Origin: Methylobacterium sp. W2
GTDB taxonomy: Bacteria; Pseudomonadota; Alphaproteobacteria; Rhizobiales; Beijerinckiaceae
Assembly (NCBI RefSeq): GCF_020662345.1
Contig: NZ_VMOA01000035.1
Location: forward strand, 1-59,312
Length of the DNA: 59,312 nt
Direction: 5' to 3'
Position 1 is the first letter of the stretch. The number at the start of each line of letters is the position of its first letter. Positions 1 through 8,561 of this stretch are shown here, in pieces. A program made the translations under genes and the position numbers. Under the pieces are notes generated by a model, which searched no databases, was not told the DNA's origin, and was given only the letters and a program-made list of their open reading frames with translations.

Positions 1-2
1 CC

Positions 3-1343
3 ATCCAGCGGGTGCGCATCGGTGCCACCAAGGACGGCACGATCACGGCCATCGCCCACGAGAGCACCTCAGGCAACCTGCCCGACGGCGATCCCGAGAC
101 GGCGGTGAGCCAGACGAAGCTCCTCTACGCGGGCGCCAACCGGCTCGCGGCGATGAAGCTTGCTCTTCTCGACCTGCCGGAGGGCAACGCCATGCGCGCG
201 CCTGGCGAGGCTCCGGGCCTGATGGTCCTGGAGGCGGCCATGGACGAGATGGCTGAGAAGCTCGGCCTCGACCCCGTCGAGTTCCGCGTCCGCAACGACA
301 CCCAGGTCGACCCCCACGCCCCGGATCGCCGCTTCTCGCATCGCGACCTCGTCGGGTGCCTCAAGCTCGGAGCGGAGAAGTTCGGCTGGGCTAAGCGCAG
401 CGCCAAGCCCGGCACGGTCCGGGACGGGCAGTGGCTCGTCGGCGTCGGGGTTGCTTCCGCCTTCCGCAACAACATGGTGATGAAGTCCGGTGCGCGCGTT
501 CGCCTGGACGAACAGGGGACGGTCACGGTCGAGACCGACATGACCGACATCGGAACGGGCACCTACACCATCATCGCCCAAACGGCCGCCGAGATGATGG
601 GCGTGCCGCTGGAGAAGGTCGTGGTGCGGCTGGGGGACTCCAGCTTCCCGGCCTCGGCGGGCTCGGGTGGCCAGTGGGGCGCGAACTCGTCGACGTCCGG
701 TGTCTACGCGGCCTGCATGAAGCTGCGCGAGGCCGTGGCCCAACGCCTCGGTATCAACTCGGCCGATGCGGTCTTCGAGGACGGCCATGTCCGCTCCGGC
801 AACCGCGCCGTGCCGCTCGGCGATGCGGCCCAGGGCGGCCTGACGGTCGAGGACACCATCGAGTTCGGCGACCTTTCCAAGACCTACCAGCAATCGACGT
901 TCGGAGCGCATTTCGTCGAGGTGGGCGTCGACGTCCATACCGCGGAGATCCGTGTCCGGCGCATGCTCGCAGTCTGCGCCGCCGGTCGCATCCTCAACCC
1001 GAAATCGGCCCGCAGCCAGGTCATTGGCGGGATGACCATGGGCACCGGTGCCGCGCTGATGGAGGAACTCGTCGTCGATACGGAGCGCGGCTTCTTCGCC
1101 AACCACGATCTGGCCGGCTACGAGGTGCCGGTCCACGCCGACATCCCGCATCAGGAGGTCATCTTCCTCGACGAGGTCGATCCGATCTCGTCGCCGATGA
1201 AGGCCAAGGGCGTCGGCGAGCTCGGCATTTGCGGCGTCGGCGCGGCGGTGGCCAACGCTGTCTACAACGCCACCGGCATCCGGGTGCGCAACTATCCCAT
1301 CACCCTCGACAAGCTTCTCGACCACATGCCGGAGGCGGCATGA
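3..1343 (+). CDS. paoC: Molybdopterin-binding subunit of aldehyde oxidoreductase (PaoC-like), 5' partial
   Basis: This is the C-terminal 446 residues of a xanthine dehydrogenase family Mo-subunit, which is usually about 730 residues; the gene begins before the window, so the internal GTG at 12 is not a start. The family oxidises aldehydes or N-heterocycles using molybdopterin cytosine dinucleotide, together with separate FAD and 2Fe-2S subunits. Visible landmarks are the MRAPGEAPG substrate/Mo loop, the SGGQWGANSSTS segment, and GVGELG, whose Glu (codon at 1218-1220) matches the catalytic base of the family. FAD and Fe-S partners would be expected upstream, outside the window. The closest family I recognise is PaoC/YagR; isoquinoline oxidoreductase-type subunits are an alternative. 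Confidence 0.85.
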   Translation: MQRVRIGATKDGTITAIAHESTSGNLPDGDPETAVSQTKLLYAGANRLAAMKLALLDLPEGNAMRAPGEAPGLMVLEAAMDEMAEKLGLDPVEFRVRNDTQVDPHAPDRRFSHRDLVGCLKLGAEKFGWAKRSAKPGTVRDGQWLVGVGVASAFRNNMVMKSGARVRLDEQGTVTVETDMTDIGTGTYTIIAQTAAEMMGVPLEKVVVRLGDSSFPASAGSGGQWGANSSTSGVYAACMKLREAVAQRLGINSADAVFEDGHVRSGNRAVPLGDAAQGGLTVEDTIEFGDLSKTYQQSTFGAHFVEVGVDVHTAEIRVRRMLAVCAAGRILNPKSARSQVIGGMTMGTGAALMEELVVDTERGFFANHDLAGYEVPVHADIPHQEVIFLDEVDPISSPMKAKGVGELGICGVGAAVANAVYNATGIRVRNYPITLDKLLDHMPEAA

Positions 1344-1685
1344 GCGAGTCTCGGGGATCGGCAGTACGAGGTGGTGGGCGGTCGCCTCCACGGCGAGGGC
1401 CGGATCGTCGGTCGCACGACCAGGGCCGAGATCGCCGAGGGTAAGGCCCGGGCCCCGGCCACGATCGACGGAGCCTTCCTCAAGGCCGGCCTGATCACGA
1501 GATCAGCCTGCTGATGAGCCCGGCCATCGACGGCCTCGCCGGGGTGCCGAGCCCCTTCGACCACCAGGGAGAGCCCGGCCGAGAAGCCCGCCGCCGGCCG
1601 GTCGCCCCGGCACCTCCACACAGAGACCCGTGAGGGCGGCACGGTCTGGCTCCGGCCCCGGATCGAAGACGCCCCGGCGGCCTGA
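1344..1685 (+). pseudogene. Decayed dihydrofolate reductase-like (RibD C-terminal) gene
   Basis: No intact frame exists here, but three successive frames carry pieces of one family. From 1362 one frame reads EGRIVGRTTRAEIAEG, like the N-terminal part of DHFR-like proteins. It runs directly into IDGAFLKAGLI, which belongs near the C-terminus. A shifted frame continues EISLLMSPAIDGLAGVPS, and a third ends with EGGTVWLRPRIEDA before a stop at 1683-1685. The order is that of a DHFR/RibD C-terminal family protein with the middle deleted and at least two frameshifts. It lies immediately after the PaoC-like gene on the same strand. The family assignment rests on motif memory, not on alignment. Confidence 0.65.
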
Positions 1686-1718
1686 GCAACTCCACGAACC
1701 CGACGATGAGGACCAACC

Positions 1719-2642
1719 ATGCCCAGGCTCACCACGACCGTCGACTATGCCGAACGCGACGCCGCCATCGCGATCAACACCTACACGACGGTGCTGCGAC
1801 GCCCCCGGGTGCCGCACGAGCTTTTCGCCACCTATTGGCGGGACGTGCACGGGCCCCTGTGCGCGCGCATTCCCGGGCTCGGGTGGTACGTGCAACGGCA
1901 TCTCGATCGTGCGCAGGATGCGCATCTATGGCCACAGGTCGAGGGGATCGGGCCGTTTGCGGACTACGAGTTGGACGGAGGCGTCGAGATCGGGTTCAGT
2001 TCCGTCTCGGACCAGGCGGCCTTCACCGAGGCATGCCCGATCCTGTTTGCGGACGAGCAGAACATGTTCGCCGCCACGGTCGCGTATGCGCTCCCGCACG
2101 GCTCGACGACCTTGGTGGACCGCGTGGCCGAGCCATCCCCGAACGGGGACGACGGCCTCGACAGGATCGAGATCCATTTCGGCGCCTCGCACGATGACGC
2201 GGCGGCGTTCGGCGAGTGCATCACCGAGTTGGCCCGCTCCCTCGCGGCCGAGGCCGCGGTCCTGAAGGTGCGGTTTCACCTTCCCGAGCCCTACGACAAC
2301 GCGAAGCCCGCTCCGCCGGCGCCAAACGTGGATCACGCGGTGCCGAGCGAACGCCGGCTGATCGCGGTCCTGGAACTGGCGTTCGGCTCGCCCCTGGAGC
2401 GGCGCACCGTCTACGCGTCCGATGCCCTCGCGGCCGCAACCGCGGGGCTGAGCGAGCATGTCGCCCATGCCTCGGCGTTCGCGGTCAGCGGCGTCTACAC
2501 CTATGTCCGCGACGGGACACTGACGCTGGCGGGCCTGCGCGGCAGCCGCCCCGCCCAACTCATCGAGCGGATCGGCGCGATCAACCAGGTCGGCGAGGAT
2601 GTGCGGCATCTGCTTCACACCGGAGAATTGCCCCGTCGCTGA
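1719..2642 (+). CDS. EthD-like domain protein
   Basis: A 307-residue protein preceded by GAGGACC just before the ATG. The first 110 residues contain a segment (ELFATYWRDVHGPLCARIPG) typical of EthD-type alpha+beta barrel proteins, where YWRDVHGPL is the usual core. The second half (about 190-305) may be another copy of the same fold, with weaker similarity. EthD-like proteins are small accessory proteins or cofactor-free enzymes in degradation gene clusters; no reaction can be named here. The gene stands alone between the DHFR-like relic and the convergent MarR/ABM pair. Confidence 0.6.
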   Translation: MPRLTTTVDYAERDAAIAINTYTTVLRRPRVPHELFATYWRDVHGPLCARIPGLGWYVQRHLDRAQDAHLWPQVEGIGPFADYELDGGVEIGFSSVSDQAAFTEACPILFADEQNMFAATVAYALPHGSTTLVDRVAEPSPNGDDGLDRIEIHFGASHDDAAAFGECITELARSLAAEAAVLKVRFHLPEPYDNAKPAPPAPNVDHAVPSERRLIAVLELAFGSPLERRTVYASDALAAATAGLSEHVAHASAFAVSGVYTYVRDGTLTLAGLRGSRPAQLIERIGAINQVGEDVRHLLHTGELPRR

Positions 2643-2766
2643 AGGATCGCCGGCGTCCGCGCTTGGGTGAAGCGTGCAGCTTGTCGTCCGGCCGAAGGGC
2701 CCGCACCACGACGATGATGTCGTCATCGGGGCCGCCTCGCGGGTTCGGATCGGTGGAGGCTTGGGT

Positions 2767-3135
2767 TCAGGCGACGCAAATGCCGGGCACAGCCACGGGG
2801 CGGAACAGGTGCGGGCTGACGGTGGCGGTGTCGGGATAGGCGCTGAGGCTCGCCCTGAACTCCGGATTGGTGAAGGCGGCCCGGAAGTGGGCGACGGACT
2901 CCCACACGGCGTGGTTCAGAAAGGCACCGCTGCCCGCGATGCCGCGATGGAGCTGGGTCGAGACGAAGCCCGGCTGGCGCTTCATCACGGCGGCGTCCGC
3001 GGCCCAGGCAGTCAAGAGCCGATCCGCGTCCTCGGGCGGTGCGGTGAAGACGTTGAACAAGACGACGGGACCGCCCTCGTCCCCGAGCTGGTCAGCGAGG
3101 GTGACGGTGGGATCCATCTCGACGAAGGTCATCAT
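2767..3135 (-). CDS. Antibiotic biosynthesis monooxygenase (ABM) family protein
   Basis: A 122-residue single-domain protein with the ABM ferredoxin-like fold pattern: VVLFNVFTAPPEDADRLLTA near the start, then QPGFVSTQLHRG and FLNHAVWESVAHFRAAF. Family members are small dimeric enzymes or stress proteins acting on quinone-like or reactive aromatic compounds, often without cofactor. Its start overlaps the stop of the MarR-type regulator by four bases (ATGA), so the two are translationally coupled and the regulator probably controls this gene. The substrate is unknown. Confidence 0.8.
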   Translation of the reverse strand: MMTFVEMDPTVTLADQLGDEGGPVVLFNVFTAPPEDADRLLTAWAADAAVMKRQPGFVSTQLHRGIAGSGAFLNHAVWESVAHFRAAFTNPEFRASLSAYPDTATVSPHLFRPVAVPGICVA

Positions 3136-3650
3136 GGCTGGGCTCCTTCTGCGGTAGGTTCGGCGGGTGCGCCGGTCTCGGCCTCGGCAAGACGGATCTG
3201 AAGTATCCGCAGCAAGGCGCCGGCGGCCTCGATGGCGTCGGAGGACAGGCCGGAGACGAGGTCATCCGCCCAGCGCTCCTGTCGTTCGCTCGCCCGGCGG
3301 TAGGCGTCCTCGCCCCGCTCGGTCATCACGACGAGCATGGCGCGGCGGTGATGCGGATTGGGCTCGAACCGGACCAAGCCCTCTTCTCGCATGTCGTCGG
3401 CGACGCGCTGTACGGCCTGGCGGGTCAGACCCATGTTGCGGGCGATGTGCGCCACCGGGAGCGGCACCGGTGAGAGGGCGATGGCCCCGAGCACCTGCCA
3501 GCGGGCGCTGGTCAGCCCAAGGTCGCCCACCAGGACGTCGCCGGCGGCGAGCAGGTCGCCGTTCAGTCGGAAGATCTCGAAGATGAGGCCGTTGAGGGCA
3601 AGCCTCGTTGCGGTGAGATCCGGCAGCCGCGACGGGGATGTCTTGCTCAT
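3132..3650 (-). CDS. MarR family transcriptional regulator
   Basis: A 172-residue winged-helix regulator; the ATG at 3650 is preferred to the GTG six bases upstream. The DNA-recognition part reads VAHIARNMGLTRQAVQRVAD, and the wing follows with LVRFEPNPHHRRAMLV. MarR proteins are dimeric repressors released by phenolic or oxidative ligands. It is the first gene of a two-gene operon with the overlapping ABM monooxygenase. The upstream region carries a candidate operator, so autoregulation is likely but unproven. No strong Shine-Dalgarno is visible. Confidence 0.85.
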   Translation of the reverse strand: MSKTSPSRLPDLTATRLALNGLIFEIFRLNGDLLAAGDVLVGDLGLTSARWQVLGAIALSPVPLPVAHIARNMGLTRQAVQRVADDMREEGLVRFEPNPHHRRAMLVVMTERGEDAYRRASERQERWADDLVSGLSSDAIEAAGALLRILQIRLAEAETGAPAEPTAEGAQP

Positions 3651-3660
3651 GGGCACAACG

Positions 3661-3706
3661 TAAACGATGACATCCCATAGTCAAGTCGACAATATGATGT
3701 CGTTTA
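3661..3706. promoter_or_regulatory. Candidate operator upstream of marR
   Basis: TAAACGA at 3661-3667 and TCGTTTA at 3700-3706 form a perfect 7-bp inverted repeat around an AT-richer segment that also contains the palindrome GTCGAC (3685-3690). It starts 11 bases upstream of the marR start, where an autoregulatory site would be expected. The assignment is by position and symmetry only. Confidence 0.4.
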
Positions 3707-3924
3707 TTGGTTGTCGGTCATCCTTGGGGGGAGGGGACGGCATCGTGCGGCGCGGACGCCATCCCCGCTGGATGCCGCCGGGCGAGGATGGGCGCTCGGT
3801 CTGAAAGCGGAAGTTTGCTGCGCCATTCCGTTGGCCTGGGTCGGTCCCATCGCCGACATCCAAAGTCATCCCTGGCCCACCGCGACGGGAGCGCGGACGG
3901 GTCCCCGGGAAACGCGGGACCGGA

Positions 3925-5160
3925 TTACTCCACCAGCACCCGCGCCGCCGCTCCGAGCGCGCACACGCCGAAGGCCAGATCCGCATCGCTGGTATCCTCC
4001 GCCCAGTGATGGCTGATGCCGCCGATCGACGGGACGAACAGCATGGCGGCCGGCAGGATGCGGGCGATGTTCTGGGCGTCGTGGCCGGCACCCGAGGGCA
4101 TCACCTGCCAACGGCCGGGGCACACCTGCTCGGCAGCCTCCGAGAGGGCCCGCATCAGGGTCGGATCGCAGGGGGCGGGGACCGCCTTCGACAGGGCCGT
4201 GAGAGTGGCGGTGCAGCGCTCCCGCCGGTTCGACTCGCGCACCAGCCCTTCGAGGCAAGCCTCCATCCGCTCCAGCACCGGGATCGACACGTCTCGGAAC
4301 TGGAAGGCCACCTCGGCGCGGCCCGGGATGATGCTGTAGCCGCCGGGATCCAGGATGATCCGTCCCGCTGTCCAAGTGCTGCGCGGGCCGCAGACCTTCG
4401 GAAATTCTCGATCGATGGCCGCGAGCAGGCGCACCGCCGCAAGCCCCGCATCTCGGCGCTCGGCCATGGTGGTGCCGCCGGCATGGTCCTGATTGCCTTC
4501 GAACACGATCTGGAACTGCCAGATCGCCACGATGCCGCTGACCACGCCGAGATGCAGGCCGGCGGATTCGAGTTGCGTACCCTGCTCGATATGCAGTTCC
4601 AGAAAGCCCCGGTAGCGGGCAGGATCGAGCCGCATGCGGGGTAGATGGGCGAGACCGCTGGATTCGAGGGCCACGCGCAAGGGCGTGCCGTCGGTGCGGT
4701 TGCGGGCGGCGTCGATCTCGGCCTCGGTCAGGTCGCCGATCGCCGACCGGCTTCCCAGGAAACCGCCTGAAAAGTGACCCTCCTCGTCCGCGAAGGCGAC
4801 GACGTCGACGGGAAGCCCGGCCCGGGCCAGCGCCAATCCGGCGACGACGCCGAGCGCCCCGTCGAGCCAGCCGGCCTCGTTCTGGGTCTCGATATGGCTG
4901 CCCACCAGGAGGTGGGGCCCTGGGCCGCGATGACGCCCGAGCACGTTGCCGATGCCGTCGATCGACGCCTCGAGACCGCAGGCCTCGAGCCGGTCCATCA
5001 GCCAGCGCCGCGCCTGCATATCTTCCCGCGAGAAGGTCGGCCGGTGGACGCCGGTGCGGAACCGCCCGATCTCGCGCAAGGCGTACAGGTCGGCCAGGAA
5101 GGTGTCGGTCTCGATCTCGGTCATGCTGGGTCCAGGCGGTTGATCGTGTTCGGTGGTCAC
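3925..5160 (-). CDS. M20 family N-carbamoyl-L-amino-acid hydrolase / allantoate amidohydrolase type
   Basis: A 411-residue enzyme using a GTG start at 5160 because GAGAGAGGGTGG precedes it; an ATG 36 bases downstream is the alternative. Metal-ligand motifs of the hydantoinase/carbamoylase branch of M20 are complete: GSHIETQ and GWLDGALG, then ADEEGHF, ELHIEQG and a terminal SHHWAEDT. The length fits the family. Such enzymes remove carbamoyl or ureido groups from amino acids or allantoate. It is the last gene of the ridA-MOSC-reductase operon, 14 bases after the reductase stop. No hydantoinase lies in the window, so the substrate may be a ureido compound other than a hydantoin product. Confidence 0.85.
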   Translation of the reverse strand: MTTEHDQPPGPSMTEIETDTFLADLYALREIGRFRTGVHRPTFSREDMQARRWLMDRLEACGLEASIDGIGNVLGRHRGPGPHLLVGSHIETQNEAGWLDGALGVVAGLALARAGLPVDVVAFADEEGHFSGGFLGSRSAIGDLTEAEIDAARNRTDGTPLRVALESSGLAHLPRMRLDPARYRGFLELHIEQGTQLESAGLHLGVVSGIVAIWQFQIVFEGNQDHAGGTTMAERRDAGLAAVRLLAAIDREFPKVCGPRSTWTAGRIILDPGGYSIIPGRAEVAFQFRDVSIPVLERMEACLEGLVRESNRRERCTATLTALSKAVPAPCDPTLMRALSEAAEQVCPGRWQVMPSGAGHDAQNIARILPAAMLFVPSIGGISHHWAEDTSDADLAFGVCALGAAARVLVE

Positions 5161-5174
5161 CTCGCCACCCTCTC

Positions 5175-6122
5175 TCAGAGATCGAGGGTCACGCTGCCCT
5201 GAGCGCGCGAGACGCACGGCGTCATCCGGTCCCGGCGTTTCCCGACCGAGAGCACGGCATCGCGATGGATCACCGTGCCGTCGCGGTAGCCACACTCGCA
5301 GGCGCCGCAGACTCCGAGTTCGCACGAGGCGGGCTGAGAGACGCCGTGCTCCCGCAGGACGTCGAGGAGCGAACGATCTGCAGGCACGTGAAGCAGGGCG
5401 CCCGTGGATGCGATGCGCGCCTCGAACGGCTCGGGCTTGAAGGTTTCGTCCGAGAGGGGGGCGAAGTGCTCGACATGGACCTGCTCCGGCGGCCAGCCCT
5501 GCGCATCCAGGGCAGACTGGACGGCGTCGGTGAGACGCCGCGGGCCGCAGGCATAGACGTGCGTGTCCACCGTGAAGTCGCAGAGACGCGTGGGATCGAG
5601 GCGTCGACCGTCATCGGCGAACCAAACCTGAAGTCGGTCACCGCAGAGCGCGCGGACATCCGCGAGAAGAGGCGCATCGGCGGCGGAGCGCGCACAGACA
5701 TGCAGCGCGAACTCCGCCCTGTCCGCCGCAAGCGTACGCGCCATGGCGAGGAGCGGCGTCACGCCGATGCCGCCCGCCACGAGAATGTGGCGCCTTGCAG
5801 CGGGTGCGAGGGGGAAGTTGTTGCGGGGCGCGGAGACGTCGGCGACCGAGCCAACGCCGAGGTTGCCGTGCGCCCAGGCCGAACCCCCGCGTCCCGCTTC
5901 CTCGCGCTTGATCGCGATCTCGTATCGACCGCGATCGGCAGGGTCGCCGCAGAGCGAGTACTGGCGCACCCGCCCATCCGGCAGCCGAAGATCGACATGG
6001 GCGCCGGCTGTCCAGGCCGGCAGTTCCGGCCGTCGCGGATGGACCAGGGTGAGATGCAGCACGTCGGGCGTCGTCGCTACAGCCGCCGCGACCTGCAGCT
6101 TCATGACCAGGCGTGCGCTCAC
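5175..6122 (-). CDS. FAD/NAD(P) reductase with C-terminal 2Fe-2S domain (phthalate dioxygenase reductase type)
   Basis: A 315-residue electron-transfer protein. The N-terminal flavin-binding barrel has RQYSLCG, the nucleotide-binding domain has GGIGVTPLLAM near residue 120, and the C-terminal plant-type ferredoxin domain has Cys in CELGVCGAC plus a later Cys in MTPCVS (CX4CX2C...C). This VanB/PDR layout normally feeds a Rieske oxygenase. No oxygenase is present; the immediate upstream gene (3 bases away) encodes a MOSC protein, so a molybdenum partner is a reasonable alternative acceptor. The cluster ligands are all present. Confidence 0.88.
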   Translation of the reverse strand: MSARLVMKLQVAAAVATTPDVLHLTLVHPRRPELPAWTAGAHVDLRLPDGRVRQYSLCGDPADRGRYEIAIKREEAGRGGSAWAHGNLGVGSVADVSAPRNNFPLAPAARRHILVAGGIGVTPLLAMARTLAADRAEFALHVCARSAADAPLLADVRALCGDRLQVWFADDGRRLDPTRLCDFTVDTHVYACGPRRLTDAVQSALDAQGWPPEQVHVEHFAPLSDETFKPEPFEARIASTGALLHVPADRSLLDVLREHGVSQPASCELGVCGACECGYRDGTVIHRDAVLSVGKRRDRMTPCVSRAQGSVTLDL

Positions 6123-6125
6123 GGG

Positions 6126-6695
6126 CTAGTCCACCATCTCGATCGTATCGCCGACCCGGATGATGCCGCCGCGCTCGATCCCGCAATTGAGGCCCGAGCG
6201 GTTGTAGAGAGGCAGGTAGACCGGTTGGCCCAGGAGCTCCTCGAGGTACTTGCAGGGGAAGTTCAGCCGTCCGCCGCGCAGGATCACCTCGCCCACGCGA
6301 AAGCGACGTCCCACGAGATGGTTGAGCGGCACGCCGCGGACCGTGAGGTTGCGGCGATGGTCGATGGGCGCGATGTGCAGGGGGCCGCTCTGGAGCGGCG
6401 GGTCGTTGCGGTTGATCGCATCGAGGGCCTCCTGCTCGATCAGGGTCACCTCACGGGTGTCGGGCTTGGGCGAATAGGTGCCGGAACCGAGATAGTAGCG
6501 GTCGCCCTCGATGCCGCGTCCGGCGACGCACCGAGCCTCGGCGCGCTCTTCCATCTCGTAGCTCGCCGCCGAAGCGGTATGGATGTTGAGCAGGCTGCCC
6601 CGCCATCCCACGGCTCCGCCAGGCACGCCGACAGCGATCGAACCGGCCGGGTGCGCGAACGCCTCGACCATGCGGGGGGCTGATGCGTCCGTCAT
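6126..6695 (-). CDS. MOSC domain protein (YiiM-like)
   Basis: A 189-residue stand-alone MOSC protein. GRGIEGDRYYLGSG and LTVRGVPLNHLVG are core MOSC elements. The Cys in NFPCKYLEELLG is at the position of the conserved molybdenum-ligand cysteine, and GGIIRVGDTIEMV closes the domain. E. coli MOSC proteins (YiiM, YcbX) reduce N-hydroxylated bases with electrons from a flavin/ferredoxin partner. Here the next gene encodes such a flavin/2Fe-2S reductase three bases downstream, and the start overlaps the ridA stop (ATGA). A Moco-dependent reductase of N-oxygenated compounds is the inferred role. Confidence 0.8.
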   Translation of the reverse strand: MTDASAPRMVEAFAHPAGSIAVGVPGGAVGWRGSLLNIHTASAASYEMEERAEARCVAGRGIEGDRYYLGSGTYSPKPDTREVTLIEQEALDAINRNDPPLQSGPLHIAPIDHRRNLTVRGVPLNHLVGRRFRVGEVILRGGRLNFPCKYLEELLGQPVYLPLYNRSGLNCGIERGGIIRVGDTIEMVD

Positions 6696-7090
6696 CGCGT
6701 GGTCTCCGGCCGTGTCGCGAGGGCGATGGCTTCGATCTCGACCATGGCGTCGCGGGGCAGCCGGGCGACCTCGATCGTCGAGCGCGCCGGGGCATCGCCG
6801 GGGAAGTGCTCCGCATAGACCGCGTTCATGGCGGCGAAGTCGTTCATGTCCTTCAGGAACACCGTCGTCTTGGCCACCGTCGCCAGGCTCGCGCCGCCTG
6901 CCTCCAGAACCGCCGCGAGATTGGCCAGCGAGGCCCTGGTCTGTGCCGCGATGCCGTCGGGAAACCCGCCCGTCTCCGGGTCGATCGGGAGTTGCCCGGA
7001 GGCGAAGACGAGATCGCCGACGCGTGTGGCCTGGGCATAGGGACCGGCGGCCGGTGCGGCCTTGTCCGTCTTGATGATGGTTCGGTTCAT
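6692..7090 (-). CDS. ridA: RidA family reactive-intermediate deaminase
   Basis: A 132-residue YjgF/YER057c/UK114 protein. GPYAQATRVGDLVFASGQLP at the N-terminus, FLKDMNDFAAMNAVYAEHF in the middle and the terminal segment PARSTIEVARLPRDAMVEIE, with the Arg and Glu that position imine substrates, are typical. RidA hydrolyses 2-iminoacids or enamines released by amino-acid-processing enzymes; paralogues act in pyrimidine and ureide breakdown. It leads the four-gene operon with MOSC protein, reductase and carbamoylase. A candidate operator lies 44-63 bases upstream. Confidence 0.9.
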   Translation of the reverse strand: MNRTIIKTDKAAPAAGPYAQATRVGDLVFASGQLPIDPETGGFPDGIAAQTRASLANLAAVLEAGGASLATVAKTTVFLKDMNDFAAMNAVYAEHFPGDAPARSTIEVARLPRDAMVEIEAIALATRPETTR

Positions 7091-7133
7091 TCGTGTTCCT
7101 CGGGGTGAACGAGACTGCCAGGATTCGTCTACG

Positions 7134-7153
7134 ATACTAGAAAAATATCCACC
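7134..7153 (-). promoter_or_regulatory. Candidate XRE-cupin operator before the ridA operon
   Basis: The minus strand reads GTGGATATTTTTCTAG here. A near-identical box occurs before the MFS gene (GTGGAAATTTCTCCAA, 8562-8581); the shared pattern is GTGGAwATTTyTCyA. Both lie in intergenic DNA just upstream of operons beside the XRE-cupin regulator. Binding is inferred from duplication and location. Confidence 0.45.
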
Positions 7154-7213
7154 GTGAAGGAGTGGCGGCGCCGAAGTTCTCAGTCGTGCGCCGAGCTCGG
7201 GTGGTCCAACGGC

Positions 7214-8542
7214 TCAGTCGATCGGCCGTCGCGCGGTTTCGGGCGACAGGAACGCGGCGACCAGCGTCACGCAGGCCAGCACGATCAGATAGACCGAGAT
7301 CGGCCAGGTCGCGCCGCTGCTCCAGGTCAGCAGGGCGGCGGCGATGAGCGGGGTGAAACCACCACTGAGGGCGGCCCCGACCTGGAAGCCAAGGGAAGCG
7401 CCACTGTAGCGCAGGCGCGCATCGAACAGCTCCGACATCCAGGCCGCTCCCGTCCCGAACATGATGCCCTGGCCGAAGCTCAGGGCCACCGCGACGGTCA
7501 GCGTGATGATGGTCGGATCGCGGGTATCGAGAAGCTGGAACAGCGGGAAGGCGAAGACGATGGAAAACAGGCAGGCGACGACGAACAGGGTGCGGCGGCC
7601 GTAGCGGTCCGACAGCCATCCGAAGACCGGGATGGTGAAGAGCTCGATGATCGCCGCGACCAGGATGCCGTTGAGGATGACGCTGCGCGGCAGGCCGAGT
7701 TTCCCCGTCACGTAGGAGATCGAGAACACCGTGACGATGCTGACATAGGCGATCTCCGACACCTTCAGGCCGACCGCCTTCAGGAAGGTGCGGGGATGCT
7801 CGGTGAGGATCTCGACGACAGGAATCTTGGCCACGGCGGCGCGCTCTTTCACACGCTGGAACGAGGGTGTCTCGTGCAGGCGAAGCCGGATGAAGAGTCC
7901 GACCCCGACGAGGAGGGCGCTCGCCAGGAACGGCAGGCGCCAGCCCCAGGACAGGAACTCGGCCTCGGGCATCAGCCCAGCCAGGGCGAAGGCTCCGATG
8001 GAGAGGATGACGCCTAAGGGATAGCCGAGCTGGACGATGCTCCCGAAGAAGCCCCGCCGATGGGCCGGTACGCTCTCGACCACCATCAGGACCGCGCCAC
8101 CCCACTCACCGCCGATGCCGATGCCCTGGACCAGCCGCAGGGTGACGAGCAGGATCGGCGCCCAGACGCCGATCTGCGCATAGGTCGGCAGGCAGCCGAT
8201 CAGGAAGGTGCCGAGGCCCATGATCATGATCGTGAGGGACAGCATGGCCTTGCGGCCGATCTTGTCGCCGAAATGGCCGAAGACGATGCCGCCCAGGGGG
8301 CGTGCCAGGAAGCCGACCGCGTAGGAGCCGAAGGCAGCGATCGTCCCGACGACGGGATCGATGCTTGGAAAGAAGAGCTTGTTGAACACCAGGGCACTGG
8401 CCGTGCCGTAGATCAGGAAGTCGTACCATTCGACCGTCGTGCCGATCACGCTCGACCAGACGATCTGCCGTCGGTCCGCAAGGGACACCTCGTTCCGGTT
8501 GAGGCCGATGTCGGCCTCCATCGCGATCGCCGCACTGGCCAT
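7214..8542 (-). CDS. MFS transporter, metabolite:H+ symporter (MHS) type
   Basis: A 442-residue membrane protein with about 12 predicted membrane spans. The cytoplasmic loop motifs are FGHFGDKIGRKAML between helices 2 and 3 and GWLSDRYGRRTLFV in the second half, the signature of the MHS branch (ShiA/ProP/KgtP relatives). The branch imports organic acids, betaines or shikimate-like compounds by proton symport. It lies downstream of the XRE-cupin regulator on the opposite strand and has its own copy of the candidate operator, so it probably imports the compound metabolised by the ridA operon. The substrate cannot be named. Confidence 0.88.
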   Translation of the reverse strand: MASAAIAMEADIGLNRNEVSLADRRQIVWSSVIGTTVEWYDFLIYGTASALVFNKLFFPSIDPVVGTIAAFGSYAVGFLARPLGGIVFGHFGDKIGRKAMLSLTIMIMGLGTFLIGCLPTYAQIGVWAPILLVTLRLVQGIGIGGEWGGAVLMVVESVPAHRRGFFGSIVQLGYPLGVILSIGAFALAGLMPEAEFLSWGWRLPFLASALLVGVGLFIRLRLHETPSFQRVKERAAVAKIPVVEILTEHPRTFLKAVGLKVSEIAYVSIVTVFSISYVTGKLGLPRSVILNGILVAAIIELFTIPVFGWLSDRYGRRTLFVVACLFSIVFAFPLFQLLDTRDPTIITLTVAVALSFGQGIMFGTGAAWMSELFDARLRYSGASLGFQVGAALSGGFTPLIAAALLTWSSGATWPISVYLIVLACVTLVAAFLSPETARRPID

Positions 8543-8561
8543 GATGATCTACCCTCCACGA

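Noticed and set aside
69..1391. 440-codon minus-strand frame opposite the PaoC-like gene
   Set aside because: Composition is His/Arg/Asp-rich and artefactual; the plus strand has a conserved enzyme.
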